Source: Coniella vitis (taxonomy: Eukaryota > Ascomycota > Sordariomycetes > Diaporthales > Schizoparmaceae). Taken from it: a stretch of DNA of 64,000 nt. Below the pieces are notes generated by a model. It did not search any database. It was not told the DNA's origin and saw nothing but the letters and a program-made list of their open reading frames with translations. The stretch covers positions 3,081,001 through 3,145,000 of the forward strand of contig WUJK01000001.1 of assembly GCA_011317545.1 (NCBI GenBank), given 5' to 3'. Both the position numbers and the translations under genes were made by a program. Position 1 is the stretch's first letter. Each line of letters begins with the position of its first letter. Of the stretch, positions 1 to 11,594 are shown piece after piece.

Positions 1-92
1 CCTGGCATGATCTCCCGGTGATTCCGTTCTTTGACGCAGGCACTTAAGCCGCACGCAACCCTCCGACCCGCAGCTTCCAAACGACGACGACA

Positions 93-2699
93 ATGCCACC
101 GCCTCAACAAGACAGCATTCCACTACTTGGGATCGTCATTCTCTTTTTCTGGATCATCAGCTCGGGAGGTGATGGACAGGCCGGCTACTTTACAGCTCCC
201 CTGCTCAAGCAAGAGCGACTTGCGCGGCAACGTCATGCGTTTAGCGTCCTCAACTCGACGGCTTGGGGCGACTTCCAGCCTCAGCCAGCGACGGCAGACC
301 CGGTGACCAACGAGACCGACGCGGGGCGCTGGTTGAATATGACGGGCTTTAGGGAAGCGGATGGCTTTGCGTGGGAGGATCTGGAACGGTTCAAGACGCA
401 ATGTGCGGACCTGAGCCGGAGACTTAGTCCCTCACTGCCAGGCAAGAGCGCGATTGACATTGTACAAGGGGGCGAAGACGACGGCAACGGCCCTGGAAAA
501 GAGGTGAATGCATGGGGCGAACACGTCGTGGGTGCAGTGTGGCAGAATGCAACAGGCATTGTCAAGGGGTCTTGGGCCCGTCGGGACGCAAGCGCGAGGC
601 GCAGTTGGGCAGACTACAATTTTACAGCCATGACGCCCAGCATCAGCTGGATTGGCACGCACGGCGACTGGAACCGCAATCTTACAGCCTCAGACGGCAT
701 GATGGAGTTGCGCGTGGAGGACGAAGAGCGGTATGTCCACTATGACAATGTTGTGGATGCTGGGCAGGATCCGTCGACTATTACTGGTGTTGTGCGCGAG
801 GTCACTGTGACAATGAATATTGAGGATTCTGGCGCAGACGGCAGTGGTAGCGGCAGCACGTACGAGATGCGCTTGCATGGAGCGCACTGGCCTTACCAAG
901 GCAACATGTTGGTCACCACAACGAGCGAGAAGTTTGCGGGCATCTTTGGATTGCCGCATCTTGCGCCAGACGAAAGCGGGTTTCGATCGAGTCAGAAGCT
1001 GCTCAACCAAACACTTCTTGAAGCTCTTGACGAGAAAGAGCAATCGGCGTTCCTGGATCAAGGCAATCCTTGGACGGCGAATGTTGGTGGCACCGAGGAC
1101 GGATGGAATCATAGCCCGCACTGCGAATATGTTGTCTATCTGCAGATTCATCCACTCGCACAAGATGGATTGCCCTCCATGGTGGACCAGAGCACATCTG
1201 GTAACACTGTGCGCAACGCAGTCAAGATGATCGAGGACGAGCTGCGGTATCCGACTGGCGCGCCCATCCACCGCATCCCGGAAATGCAGATGTCTGCAAT
1301 TGTCTATTCGCCCGATTGTGCCTTGTTTCTAGAGTCCAAAGGCCCGCCCGAATTTCCTGCTGTCCAAGGCTACAACCATCTAGTTGGCTTCAAGGAGGAA
1401 GTCTGGATGTACGACGTCAATTTTTGGACGCTGACTTTAGCTGCCGTCGCTTTTGGGCAACTCTATCTGCTCAAGTCGCAAATGAGAGAGTCTTATACAC
1501 CGTCAACCATGGGCCGTGTCAGTTTTTGGACTTGTCTTGTCATGGTCCTGGCGGACGGCACATTATGTGCACTTTCTGCTGCATTGGCTCTCGAGTCTAC
1601 GCACTTTTATCTCCATGCCCTCATTCTAACGTTTGCCTTGTTTATGTCAACCTTGATTGGCGGCAGCTTTCTGAACGAGATCTATCGCATACAGGAGCCA
1701 GAGTGGCGGCCACGAGAACGGCAGCGTACTGCGAACAACAACAGTTCACCGAGACGACCATCGACCCCAGACCCTCCTCAACCCGACACCTTGCCTCAAC
1801 CGGTGACTGCAGGCACAGCAACTCCTCCAGCGGATGTACCTATCATAATACCATCCGATCAGGATATTGATGCTGAAATTGTTGAGAACCTGACTGCTGG
1901 TGCTGCTGCAGTGTCCACTGCTGGCACAACTGGCAGCGGCTCGCCACGGCGAGGGGTGGTTCCATTCTCTACGATCGTAGCTCGCCTTATACTGTTCGGA
2001 TCAATCCTCAGCTTTCTTTCGCTCGCGGCGCGGTCATGGTGGAAACCCGTGCGCAACGGTTTCATCAACATAACGCTCCTCGTCTACTTGTCTTTGTGGA
2101 TCCCCCAGATCATCCGTAATATCCAGCGCAACAGCCGGCGGGCCTTTTCATGGCAGTTCATGATTGGCCAGTCAGTGCTGCGAATCCTTCCTATATCCTA
2201 CTTCTACCTCCACCCGAGGAACCTCATTTTCTCGGAGCCGGACTGGAAAGCTTTTGCTGTATTGGCTGGATGGCTCTGGATGCAACTCTGGGTATTCTAT
2301 TATCAGGATGTGCTGGGACCACGCTTTGGCCTGCCCAAGGGCTGGCTGCCTGAAGCGTGGGACTACCACCCAATTCTTTGCGAGGACAACTTGGAGACGG
2401 GGAGACTTCCCATCGGTCTTGCCCCGCCGTCCAGTCCCTCGTCCTCTTCAAGCACCGATAAGGGAAGCAGTCCGACACATATGCGATCTATCGACTGTGT
2501 GATCTGCTGTGAGGCGCTAGAGGTGCCTGTGGTCAAGGCTGGCATGGAGGCTGACCCAGGCGGCGTGGCAGGTTTACTAGAGCGGAGGAAATACATGGTC
2601 ACACCATGTAGGCATATCTTCCACAGCACCTGTCTTGAAGGATGGCTTCGATATCGGTTGCAGTGCCCAATTTGTCGGGAGGAGTTGCCTCCATTGTAG
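93..2699 (+). CDS. dscA: Dsc1/Tul1-type Golgi RING E3 ubiquitin ligase
   Basis: Single-exon gene of 868 aa. An N-terminal hydrophobic signal or anchor (about residues 9-24) leads into a long luminal domain rich in N-glycosylation sequons (NxS/T). Two membrane clusters follow, about residues 440-545 (three helices) and 622-760 (about four helices), separated by a Pro/Ser/Thr-rich loop. The C-terminus is a RING-H2 finger with ligands C802, C805, C839, H841, H844, C847, C858 and C861, ending in a short ELPPL tail like yeast Tul1. In this family the protein is the catalytic subunit of the Dsc complex, which acts in Golgi/endosomal membrane quality control and, in filamentous fungi, in SREBP activation. 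The loop between the second and third zinc ligands is long (33 residues). The start is the first ATG of the frame and precedes the signal sequence directly. The family call is by recognition; the SREBP role is inferred. Confidence 0.9.
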   Translation: MPPPQQDSIPLLGIVILFFWIISSGGDGQAGYFTAPLLKQERLARQRHAFSVLNSTAWGDFQPQPATADPVTNETDAGRWLNMTGFREADGFAWEDLERFKTQCADLSRRLSPSLPGKSAIDIVQGGEDDGNGPGKEVNAWGEHVVGAVWQNATGIVKGSWARRDASARRSWADYNFTAMTPSISWIGTHGDWNRNLTASDGMMELRVEDEERYVHYDNVVDAGQDPSTITGVVREVTVTMNIEDSGADGSGSGSTYEMRLHGAHWPYQGNMLVTTTSEKFAGIFGLPHLAPDESGFRSSQKLLNQTLLEALDEKEQSAFLDQGNPWTANVGGTEDGWNHSPHCEYVVYLQIHPLAQDGLPSMVDQSTSGNTVRNAVKMIEDELRYPTGAPIHRIPEMQMSAIVYSPDCALFLESKGPPEFPAVQGYNHLVGFKEEVWMYDVNFWTLTLAAVAFGQLYLLKSQMRESYTPSTMGRVSFWTCLVMVLADGTLCALSAALALESTHFYLHALILTFALFMSTLIGGSFLNEIYRIQEPEWRPRERQRTANNNSSPRRPSTPDPPQPDTLPQPVTAGTATPPADVPIIIPSDQDIDAEIVENLTAGAAAVSTAGTTGSGSPRRGVVPFSTIVARLILFGSILSFLSLAARSWWKPVRNGFINITLLVYLSLWIPQIIRNIQRNSRRAFSWQFMIGQSVLRILPISYFYLHPRNLIFSEPDWKAFAVLAGWLWMQLWVFYYQDVLGPRFGLPKGWLPEAWDYHPILCEDNLETGRLPIGLAPPSSPSSSSSTDKGSSPTHMRSIDCVICCEALEVPVVKAGMEADPGGVAGLLERRKYMVTPCRHIFHSTCLEGWLRYRLQCPICREELPPL

Positions 2700-3707
2700 A
2701 TGTTTGGTATGGCGTTACTCAGCCGAGGATTACTGTAGGCTTCCGACACTTGTCACGAGAAAGATGCGCATGCAAATTCTTGAAACGCTCATCGCAAAGC
2801 ATCGATAAAGTGAGGCTCACGCTGCGACCATGTGAAGGGTGGAGGTGTGGATAGTACTATGTAGCAATGTCGGCGTTGTAACTCTAGGATAGCCCCACTG
2901 ACTTGTCGAGATCCTGTACCCATTTATGTAGTATGGCTGTATGGCAGTAGAAGGTGCTAGCAGCTTCCATGTACCTAACTGCGGCTTACAGCGGTGGACA
3001 GAGTCGCCCATGTACTTATGTGGACATGTCGCCGGTTCTTGCTGCCTCGGCGCTTTTCCCCCAGCCTTCTATGGGCTCGTTACTACTACCGTCAGTTTTT
3101 ACTGTTAAAGTGGGATCGAGAAATTTATCTCCAAAAAGTTACACTTAGTATGGTAACTACTGTACGAATGTGGTGATCTTGTGCGTTGTGTATTCCGAAT
3201 GTTGAAAGTAAAACGTAGAGAGACTCAACCCCTGCACGACTGCGTCACCAGCCTGGGCAAGTCCATCGAATGTTCTTGAAGGCCCTGCCTCCCGCAACGC
3301 AACCCCACTTTTTGCACGCTGGAGCAACGGCTGAGCCTGTGAAAGCCAAGGTCAACCCCCATCTCACCACCGCCGACTCCCATAACCATAACCAATCCGA
3401 ACAATTCCAAGTTCTAAGACTTCGATCTTCCACTCTGTTGTTTTCATTCATCCAACGCACAAACACCGGAACAAAAACGCGCCGTATTTCGGTCATCGCG
3501 AAACTCAATTGCGATTCTGTTGGCGTTTTCGCCATTCTAAGTTCATCTCACCTTTCAACAACCCTGTCAACTGAATTACACTACCTTCGTACATATACTG
3601 GCAAGAAAACAGAGCAGTCTTTGCGGTTATTTTCCAACCTAACCTCTATTTCACCTTTCGTAATTATTATCAACTTCATCCACGGATATCTCACATACTA
3701 GCCCAGC
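2700..3707. other. intergenic: dscA 3' end and Hsp40 promoter/leader
   Basis: No convincing gene. It holds one copy of the dispersed 9-mer TACTATGTA at 2855-2863. From about 3300 a C/A/T-rich stretch without coding signal looks like the promoter and a long 5' leader of the Hsp40 gene. Several TTC triplets occur at 3407-3440, but I do not see a regular nGAAnnTTCnnGAAn heat-shock element. Confidence 0.6.
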
Positions 3708-5014
3708 ATGGTCAAAGAAACCAAGCTGTACGACTTACTCAACGTCAAGCCCGATGCTTCCCAAGATGAGATCAAGAAGGGCTACCGGTAAGCTACCACC
3801 CCGCACATGCTGGTTATTTGTATATGCGCAGTCGCTCTCCGAACTCGAGAACTGACCATGAAAACTATCAAACAGCAAAGCGGCCTTGAAATGGCACCCC
3901 GACAAGAACAAAGACAATGCCGACGCCGCGGAGAAGTTCAAAGAGTGCTCGCAAGCCTACGAGATCCTTTCCGATCCCGAGAAGCGCAAGATCTACGACC
4001 AATTCGGCCTCGAGTTCCTCCTTCGCGGCGGCGGCCCTCCACCAGATGCAGGTGGTGCTGAGGGCGGCAACCCCTTCGCTGGTGCAGGCGGCATGCCTGG
4101 CGGCTTTGGCGGTTTCGACTTTAGCAACATGGCTGGTGCAGGCGGCCCAGGCGGCCCAGGCGGTGCCCGAACTTTCCACTTCAGCACGGGTGGCGGCGGT
4201 CCTAGCGGCTTCAGCTTCTCCAACCCAAACTCCATCTTTGAAGAATTCATGCGCGCGAGCGGCGGTGGTATGGGCGGCGGCGGTGCTGGTCTCGGCGGCG
4301 ATGATGACTTTGACTTTGCGTCGTTCGGCAGTGGTGGTGCAAGGCCCAAGACTCGCGTTAGAACTGGCTTTGGTGATCCTGCAGGCCGCGCCGCTCGCCA
4401 GCACACTCCAGAAGTCACAACGGTGGAGAGACCACTGCCTGTATCGTTAGAGGACATGTTCAAAGGCACGACGAAGAAGATGAAGATCAAGTGCAAGCTC
4501 TTTGACGAGTCTGGCAAGCGCACAACAACGGAGAAGGTGCTCGAGGTGCCCATCAAGGCAGGTCTCAAGAAGGGCAGCAAAATCCGCTTCAAGGGTGTGG
4601 GTGATCAGGAAGAGGGCGGCCAGCAGGACCTGTGCTTTGTTGTCGAAGAGGTGAGTGACGAAACGCATATCCTAGAAGTGTGTTGGACCTGGCGAGTCAA
4701 GACGCTGACCGCATTTGCAGAAACCACATCCCATCTACACGCGCGACGGGGACGATTTGATCGTGAACGTCGACCTGGATCTCAAGGAGGCTCTGACTGG
4801 CTGGAAGCGCACCGTCACTACCATTGACGGCAAGCAGATTGGCCTTGAGAAAGGTGGTCCTACGCAGCCCGGGTCACAGGACAGCTATCCGAACCTTGGC
4901 ATGCCAATTTCCAAGAAGCCTGGCCAGAGGGGCAACTTTATCATCAAGTACAACGTCAAATTCCCTTCGTCTTTAACGGCACAGCAGAAGCAGAAGCTTA
5001 AGGAGATTCTGTAA
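3708..5014 (+). CDS. class II Hsp40 (DnaJ) co-chaperone, Sis1/Psi1 type
   Basis: Three exons, 3708-3787, 3876-4650 and 4721-5014, give 382 aa; both introns are GT...AG and keep frame. The J domain spans about residues 4-65 and is split by intron 1 just before the HPD tripeptide (H34-P35-D36), which stimulates Hsp70 ATPase. A long Gly/Phe-rich, partly GGP-repeat linker follows (about 85-210). Two C-terminal peptide-binding beta domains (about 225-375) follow, with no CxxCxGxG zinc repeats, so this is class II. The extreme C-terminus has the helix typical of the dimerisation segment. The family acts in the cytosol and nucleus with Hsp70 and in translation quality control. The start is a well-placed ATG directly before the conserved KLYDLL-type J-domain opening. 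Confidence 0.93.
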
Positions 5015-6585
5015 GTTCCTTGCTGCGGGTATGTCAAGTAGCAGCAGAGACAGTTTGAGGGCTGCCATTATAGGGAGAGCATTAAAAGAGGGCCTTCCCC
5101 ATAGGCAGAATACTGGACATGATACCAGCGGCGCACTCGACGGCGCTATTTGTCCACAGAATCATTTCTGGCCGTCATCCTAATCGAACTCAACGGTACC
5201 GGGAGAATAGCATGAGAAGACGATCAGGAATCATGAATGGCATGGAGTTTAGGGGCGGGGAATGATTTTGTTTAATGATTTTTTTTTTAATTCTAGTTAT
5301 ATTCCTTTTTCTATTCATTACATGGTGCTCCAGAGTCACTAGTCATCAATAAGACGGATTGGAATTGGCTCAATCGTTTTTGATGGACTGGAGTTGCGTT
5401 GCTACTTTCACTATTTATCCGTTCTTGGGAATGCTTGTGGTCCTTTTGGCAGCGAAGAATGTGAAAGTGATACGTGTACCATGTACTATGCAGTATCGAG
5501 ATCTCGTATCGATAACAGTCCTCTACCTTTGCAGTGATAGACAGTCGAATGGTATTGTGTGCCATGGCTATCCAACCATCTCGATGCCAATGCCGTGCAT
5601 ATTTTCACCGAGACTCCATGTCCTGTAGCAGATCTTCAGGTCGCAGAATACATATGGCAGGTTGTCCTTTTCACTGTCCTCTTCAAAGACCAACTCAACA
5701 ATGACAGAGAAACTCTTACCGGAGCCCAATGTTGTTGGGCTGACTGAGCACAGGAAAATGGTTGGCTTGAGCACCGAATGGCATTGCGGGCCGGTGGCCG
5801 TTGATTTCGACGCCGACAAGAGGCATGGCTCTAGCTTCGATCGCCTCGTTTATGCTCATTCACACTGTGAGTGATTTCCTTGTTGCACTGCATTCATGCT
5901 TCCAGCTTGCGGTGACACTCGACCTTGCATTGGACGGGGATCGCACGAGAGGCCTACAATATTTGGCTGTTCTTGGAAAATTTCTACAGAGCATTCTAGG
6001 TCTTGTACGTACCTTGTCTTGATGAAAAATGCAAAGGCAATATCAGATAAAAATAGTTGCAGTTGGCCTTTGGCCCGTGTGAGTAAAACAATCCTGTTGT
6101 CTGCCGATCCTCCTTGGTGTTACTACATAATATTCTCAGCCAATTGTGGGGTGCTAAAGGCGCATGTTGTTCCTTCTCTTGGTCTGCATGTCTTTCTATT
6201 TCCTGCCTGTGTGGATCCACTGGAACCCATTGTGGGTCTGTCATGACGTATCCCCAGGTCAGGACCTCCCTTGCTGCTGCATGCTGCAGCTACCCCTCCC
6301 CCGCTCTTCCCTCTCTGACCAGCAACTAAAACCATTGATAATTCCCCCTGCCCAGCAAAGGACAAAGACCGCACACCACCACGCCCTGACCTGGACCTCG
6401 ACGATCTCCCGTCTTTCAATTGTACACATCTCACTTCACTTTCCTTCGTCTTCTTTTGCCAGCTACCGCTGCTTTCTCTTTCACGTCTATCCAAAGTCTA
6501 TTCTTTGTTCCATTTTCAACCGTTCGCGTCAAGCAACCAATCAAATTAACTGACAACCACCAATTGGTACACGCAGTCATTCACC
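5015..6585. other. intergenic, no gene seen
   Basis: 1.57 kb between two co-directional genes. Open frames are short, overlapping and show no domain or splice logic. The last 250 bp before 6586 are C/T-rich, the usual look of a fungal promoter and 5' leader for the downstream HAD gene. Confidence 0.6.
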
Positions 6586-7332
6586 ATGTCTGGCCAAAAG
6601 ATCACCACCCTTCTCTTCGACTGCGACAACACCCTCGTCCTCTCTGAGGAACTCGCCTTTGAGGGATGTGCCGACCTGATCAACCAGATCTGCGAGAAGC
6701 GCGGCATCAAGCTTGAGAAGCCCTTCACAGGCGACACCCTCATCATTGAGTTTGTTGGCCAGAACTTCCGTGGCATGCTCAAGACGTTGCAGGAGCGTTA
6801 CAACTTCACCGTCACTCCTGAAGAGGAGGAGGACTACGTCAAGCAGGAGGAGGACATTGTCATTGCCAAGCTCAAGGAGAAGGCCCAGCCTTGCAAGGGC
6901 GTCGATGCCGAGCTCGAGAAGCTTGCCGCCTCGGGCAAGTACAAGATGGCCGTTGTCTCGTCTAGCGCCCTTCGCCGCGTCAAGGCTTCCGTCGAGAAGG
7001 TTGGTCAGGACAAGTACTTTGGCAACGACATTTTCTCGGCCGCCACATCCCTGCCCAAGCCCACTAGCAAGCCTGACCCTGCCATCTACTTGCACGCCAT
7101 GAAGACCCTGGGAGTCAAGCCCGAGGAATGCGTTGCTATTGAGGACTCCAAGTCTGGTTCTCTCTCCGGCAGTCGCGCTGGCATCACCGTCGTTGGATAC
7201 GTCGGCCCTTACACCGACGACAAGAAGAGTGAGATGAAGCAGATCCTTACCGATGCCGGCTGCAAGGTCGTCATGGAGGACTGGTCTGAATTCCCTGCCA
7301 TCCTGGAGAAGATTCAGGCTGGAAAGGTTTAA
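6586..7332 (+). CDS. HAD-superfamily hydrolase, subfamily IA-like
   Basis: Uninterrupted 248-aa protein. HAD motif I is DCDNT, with D12 the predicted nucleophile and D14 the acid/base. Motif II is the VVSSS stretch (about residue 122). The motif III lysine lies in the KPTSKPDP region, and motif IV reads IEDSKSG, with an acidic pair positioned to bind Mg2+. The insert between motif I and II is an alpha-helical cap (type C1), as in phosphoglycolate phosphatase-like enzymes. It is probably a soluble small-molecule phosphatase; the substrate cannot be read from the sequence. The start ATG has a CACCATG context. The gene is convergent with RIT1 downstream. Confidence 0.85.
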   Translation: MSGQKITTLLFDCDNTLVLSEELAFEGCADLINQICEKRGIKLEKPFTGDTLIIEFVGQNFRGMLKTLQERYNFTVTPEEEEDYVKQEEDIVIAKLKEKAQPCKGVDAELEKLAASGKYKMAVVSSSALRRVKASVEKVGQDKYFGNDIFSAATSLPKPTSKPDPAIYLHAMKTLGVKPEECVAIEDSKSGSLSGSRAGITVVGYVGPYTDDKKSEMKQILTDAGCKVVMEDWSEFPAILEKIQAGKV

Positions 7333-8208
7333 AGAAGGGGAGACATATTCTCAATTGATGGTTTACGATTTGCGCTACGCATGGTTTTCTTTGTTGGCTT
7401 TTTCTGGGACTTCTGGTGTTTTGAGCGCGCGGGATTACATGGGATTTGGCTCTACGGAGCCCAACTATGGAAACGTTGACTAGACACACAGTCAATCCAT
7501 ACACATGCTGTGATAAAGTTTCGCTTGTTTGACCATATTGCTTTGTAATATGCCGTGTTATGTTCTGAAAGATGTAACTTTCAAGGCTGGATCGTCTTGT
7601 TATGCTATATCAGGATAGCTGTGCTCGGGGCCTTGGAAGACACGAGTTGCACCGACTGGTAGCGTTTGTGCTTCTACCATGTATGATCATTTCCCTCCGC
7701 TGACCCTCTTCACTTCCTCTTCTTAAGACCACAAGAAGAAGAAAAAATGCAAAATAGGAAAAAAGAGAGGAAAAAACACGTGCTGCATACACCTTGCCGC
7801 CCGCCACACCAACTTCTCAGACATTGGTGCTCGCGACAGCAATGCGCATTGGCTACTATATATCGGCCGGTCGTTGCATGGTGGCTGGTTGTTGACCGTG
7901 TGGTGGGACCAACTCATGCGAATTCAAGTGATTCGTTGATTAATATTTATCCCTTCTCCAATCTGACGAAGAGGAGCCTGAGATTGCAAGCACTTAGACA
8001 CCTGTCGACAGATTTGTCAATTTACATGTACTGTGTCCGGCTTGCAAAGGCAAAAATACATGTCGTGGGGTTTTCCAAAATAAGGCAAGCCGAGGAATTC
8101 AAGTGTCAAGTGGCAAGGTAAAGGTAAGTCGAACTCGTACCATTTATCCTTGATTTTCTTTTCCCTTTTTTTTTCTTCTTGCTTGTCATGTCTTTACTTT
8201 CCCGGTCC
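7333..8208. other. intergenic between convergent genes
   Basis: Holds the 3' ends of the HAD gene (+) and RIT1 (-). It contains A-rich stretches (7735-7780) and no supported reading frame. Confidence 0.6.
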
Positions 8209-8562
8209 TCATCTCTGCCAATCCATCAAGAAGCTGTTCACGCTCTGCAGCGTGGCGCGGTTGGGGTTGGCGTCGGGCATGGCTGTCATGATGCGGCCAA
8301 GTCTGATTTTGATAAGGGACTTGTTGAAGGAGGTTGGCGGTTGCTGCTGCTGTTGTGCTATCGTTGTGTCCTCGTTCGATGCCCGTCGCAGAACCGCGCC
8401 CTCGTCATCTTGAAAGCACCAGCAGTGAAGGGCGAGAGCCACCCCGATGGAGAGATCCTTGCCGCCTGTGTCGCATGCAATGAGAATCTTCTTCTTTTTC
8501 TTTTCCTTCCCGGACTTGTTCTGCTCGGACTCTGTCGCGTGTGGCGGGGTAGCGGTGGTCTC

Positions 8563-8593
<31 letters not shown>

Positions 8594-10231
8594 GTAGTAT
8601 CATGCAGGAACCGTGTCACAGACTCGCAAATGGTCGGGAGCGCGGTGCGCAGGTTCCGGCTGGCTACCTTGTGTTTTCCGAGGCCAACTTGTATATGGCG
8701 GGATGGTGCATTAGTAGCAGCATCAGCGGTAGAGAGGCGGGTTGGTGTAGTAGTATTTGTTGTCGTCCGTGTCTCTGCGGACATGACGGCTGGTAGCAGG
8801 GCGACTGTGAACCATTCCAGGCTTACACCGTCTTCATCAGTGCCATACTCGTGGAGCGGCAGGGTCTGCGGCATCGGAAGGGGTGAAACGTAGATATAGG
8901 GTGTCAGTCGTCGCACCATAGGCGGGAGAGCAGTGGCGATAGTAGTAGTAATGTCAGTAGCAGCGTTGGCTTCCACAGCTCCGTTGCTACCATTCCTGTT
9001 TTCGTAAGGGAGCTGTTTCGCAGCAGCCACGAGGGACCTGATGAGATCGGGGAGGTCCGCCTCGGGTGTGGAGAGGAGCTCGTCTGCGTGTGCCCAAAAG
9101 ACGGGCGGCTCGAGGCCGTGCGCCCAGTTTTCCGTGTCGTCGCCGGCGCCCTGGATGTAGCCCGTGTGACCGCTCATTTCACCGTCGGCTACGCGCCGTG
9201 AGGAAGTGCAGCAGATTATGGGGCGAAAGTCGGTAAAGATAGGTTGCAAGTCGGGTGGGGAAGAGGTAGCATTCTGCTTCTCCTTCTCCTCATCGTCGCC
9301 GTCGTCGTCGTCGTCGTCGTCGTCCGCCTGGAAAAGGCTGCGGCTGCGGCTGCGACTGCGGCTGAGATCCGTCTCCTGTGTCACCCAAGTAGGCCGCAAG
9401 GGCTTGGTGATTTGGGCACGTAGGCTGGCCAGGTCGAGATTGAGCGACTTGAATGCGGCGAGACCTTCGGGAATACGTGCAAGAGCCTGGCTTCGTTCGG
9501 ACTCGGACACGGCGTTGGGTGGCACATAGAGGTGATGGAATTCAGGCTGGTCTGGGAAGAGGGCGCGGTTGAGCACGCAGCACCAGATGGGAATGGTCTT
9601 GCTTAACGCATCGGGCATTCCTAGAATGGTTTTGTTTCAGTCCACGGAGACCTTGGGATCCTGCTCGATATGTAGATACGTACTCTTGCCTCTTCGGGTG
9701 GAATCAACGACGATGATGCTTTACGTTCCTCGCACAGCAGCTGGTCAGTTCCGAGCTCGCAATCAGATGCTCTGTAGGCCATATATATATATACAAACAC
9801 AGTAATTTCCTCGAGTATATAAGTGGATTTGTACATGTACAGCAATATATACATAAGACCGCCAAGCCGCGCGCAGGACATCAGACTCACCCGTCACACT
9901 TTTCAATCAACGGCAGCAAGTGCAGGTTGAGCCTTCGCGTCGAGAACTTCCACTGGCCGGTATGGCCATCGGTGCTCTTGAAATACGCACTCCCGCCTTT
10001 CACCTCTGGCCGGATATACCAGCTGCCGCATCTCTCGTTCGCAACCAGCGGCCTGTGACCCCCCAGCGCGGCTGCGGCGTCTTGCACAAAGTCTGCATCT
10101 TGTGCAATCGACCGCAGCCGGTTCGCGATGGACAGATTGGCGCGCTTGAGGTCGCCTAGGATGCGGTTGATGTTGCTGGTGCCGGCATCGGAGGCTTGCG
10201 AGGGGAAGATGATGTCTGAGAGGGAAGTCAT
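8209..10231 (-). CDS. RIT1: initiator tRNA 2'-O-ribosylphosphate transferase Rit1
   Basis: Three exons on the minus strand (10231-9891, 9718-9684, 9620-8209) give 595 aa. The enzyme marks initiator tRNA-Met at A64 with a 2'-O-ribosyl phosphate, keeping it out of elongation. Exon 1 holds the N-terminal Rit1 region. The middle exon is only 35 nt and encodes IIVVDSTRRGK, a strongly conserved block; exon 3 resumes with MPDALSKTIPIWC. Phases agree (341 + 35 + 1412 nt) and the introns are 172 and 63 bp. The C-terminal part (about 530-595) has the dual-specificity-phosphatase-like fold segment LIACDTGGKD. Poly-Asp and Ser/Arg runs near residue 220 and poly-Ser and Thr-rich runs later are insertions. 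The first in-frame ATG is at 10231; the frame extends upstream only with a non-ATG codon. Confidence 0.9.
8561..8592. repeat. GCT trinucleotide repeat inside RIT1
   Basis: A run of GCT units that reads as poly-Ser on the minus strand within RIT1 exon 3. It is likely length-variable. Confidence 0.8.
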
Positions 10232-11594
10232 GACTGGCGGGGTGGCAATGCTGTTACTGCATTGGGTAGTTGGCAACGAACGAGCACGAGGCTCCAGACG
10301 GAAGATGGAAGAGCCTGTCAGCCTTAGGCCTGTCTCGGCTTGGCGTGGAGGTGCATGGAAGAAGCTGCAGGCCCCCGCCCCCCTGAACTTTGGTCGAGCA
10401 TGCGCTGCAACGGTTGCCCCTAGCTATGCTTCTAGGCTGTCGTAGACTTTAACCACAGGTCTCGACAGGCAGTCTCCTCCAAATCCTCAACCTCCCCTGC
10501 TCGATACTTTGGCGAAGACGTCCATCACCTGCTCTGTCAAAAGATGCTAGCCACTCAGAATTGCAACCCAGCTATGTAGCTAACAAGACTGCCAGAGTCT
10601 GGCCTGGCCCGGCCCTGTGCGCGGGTCAGTTTGCGGTCTAGGATGGGCTCGCTCAGGCCGTCGTGAAACCAGCCCAGTCTGAGTGGTCCAGCGATTGGGT
10701 CTCGTTGGGCGAGAGGCTGCATCTGCACCTGCAACCAGACTTTTCGACGACCAGTGTTTCCCTTTTGTGTAGCGGGCCCGTGAACACTGCTGCTGCCAGA
10801 TCAGACTGAGGTGCCCAATCCGTGCCACACAGCGACGGCCATGGTTTTCAATAGCCTCTCGACCCCGAGAACGAAAGGTGTGCAGAGCCACCACGTGGAC
10901 TTGGTTTCAAGGAGATGCAGAGACGTGTCCGTCGAGGAGCGCTGGCTACCAGCCATCGCGCAGGCACACTGCTATCGCGACATCACACGCATATACGGCG
11001 TCTCTTGGTCGTTTGGTCGCCTCAGCAGGCGAATCTTCTTGATCCATGTTGGGCTAGACCTTGTGAGAGGGAGAGGGATGAAAATATGCCGGTTCAGTTG
11101 GCTTTGGACGGTTCTGATTGGAAGCCTTATCCTCCTTCCCTTCCCTTGAGGCCCAGTCATGTGGTCACCAGAAACGCCCGCCCAAGCGCAAAAATGCACA
11201 AGGAGCAACCGGTTGCACCATACCAGGCTCGCTCACGAACTCCTGTAAGCTGATGCAGGCCACCTAGCTGAGACGACGCTGTGTCACGGCCACTTCACAC
11301 CACAGATACCCCGATTGTGGAAGAAAAGTACAAGGGCCAGTCCGTCAGCTAAGCTGGTGGTGTACTCTGACAAACCAAACTGGCACGGTGATATATAGGA
11401 ACGGCCCTCACTCGGCCACGTCCCCCCCCCCCCCCCAAAAAAGAGGGACTTGTTCCTCCTCGGTATTATAGCTCTCCGTCAGGGCTCCCGTTGCTGCCTT
11501 ATCCCGTGGCAGCACCTCGCCAAAGCGTTTGTCTGCATTCGATGGTTTTGCGGTTGCTCATTCCCACGCCCTTCTGCTGGTATATCGCTTTATC
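10232..11594. other. divergent promoter region RIT1 / uncharacterised gene
   Basis: 1.36 kb between head-to-head genes, with no supported gene. It carries a C15 run immediately followed by A6 at 11422-11442, about 150 bp upstream of the plus-strand start. Confidence 0.6.

Noticed and set aside
3400..3540. Heat-shock elements upstream of the Hsp40 gene
   Set aside because: TTC triplets are present but not in the regular alternating 5-bp nGAAn/nTTCn pattern.
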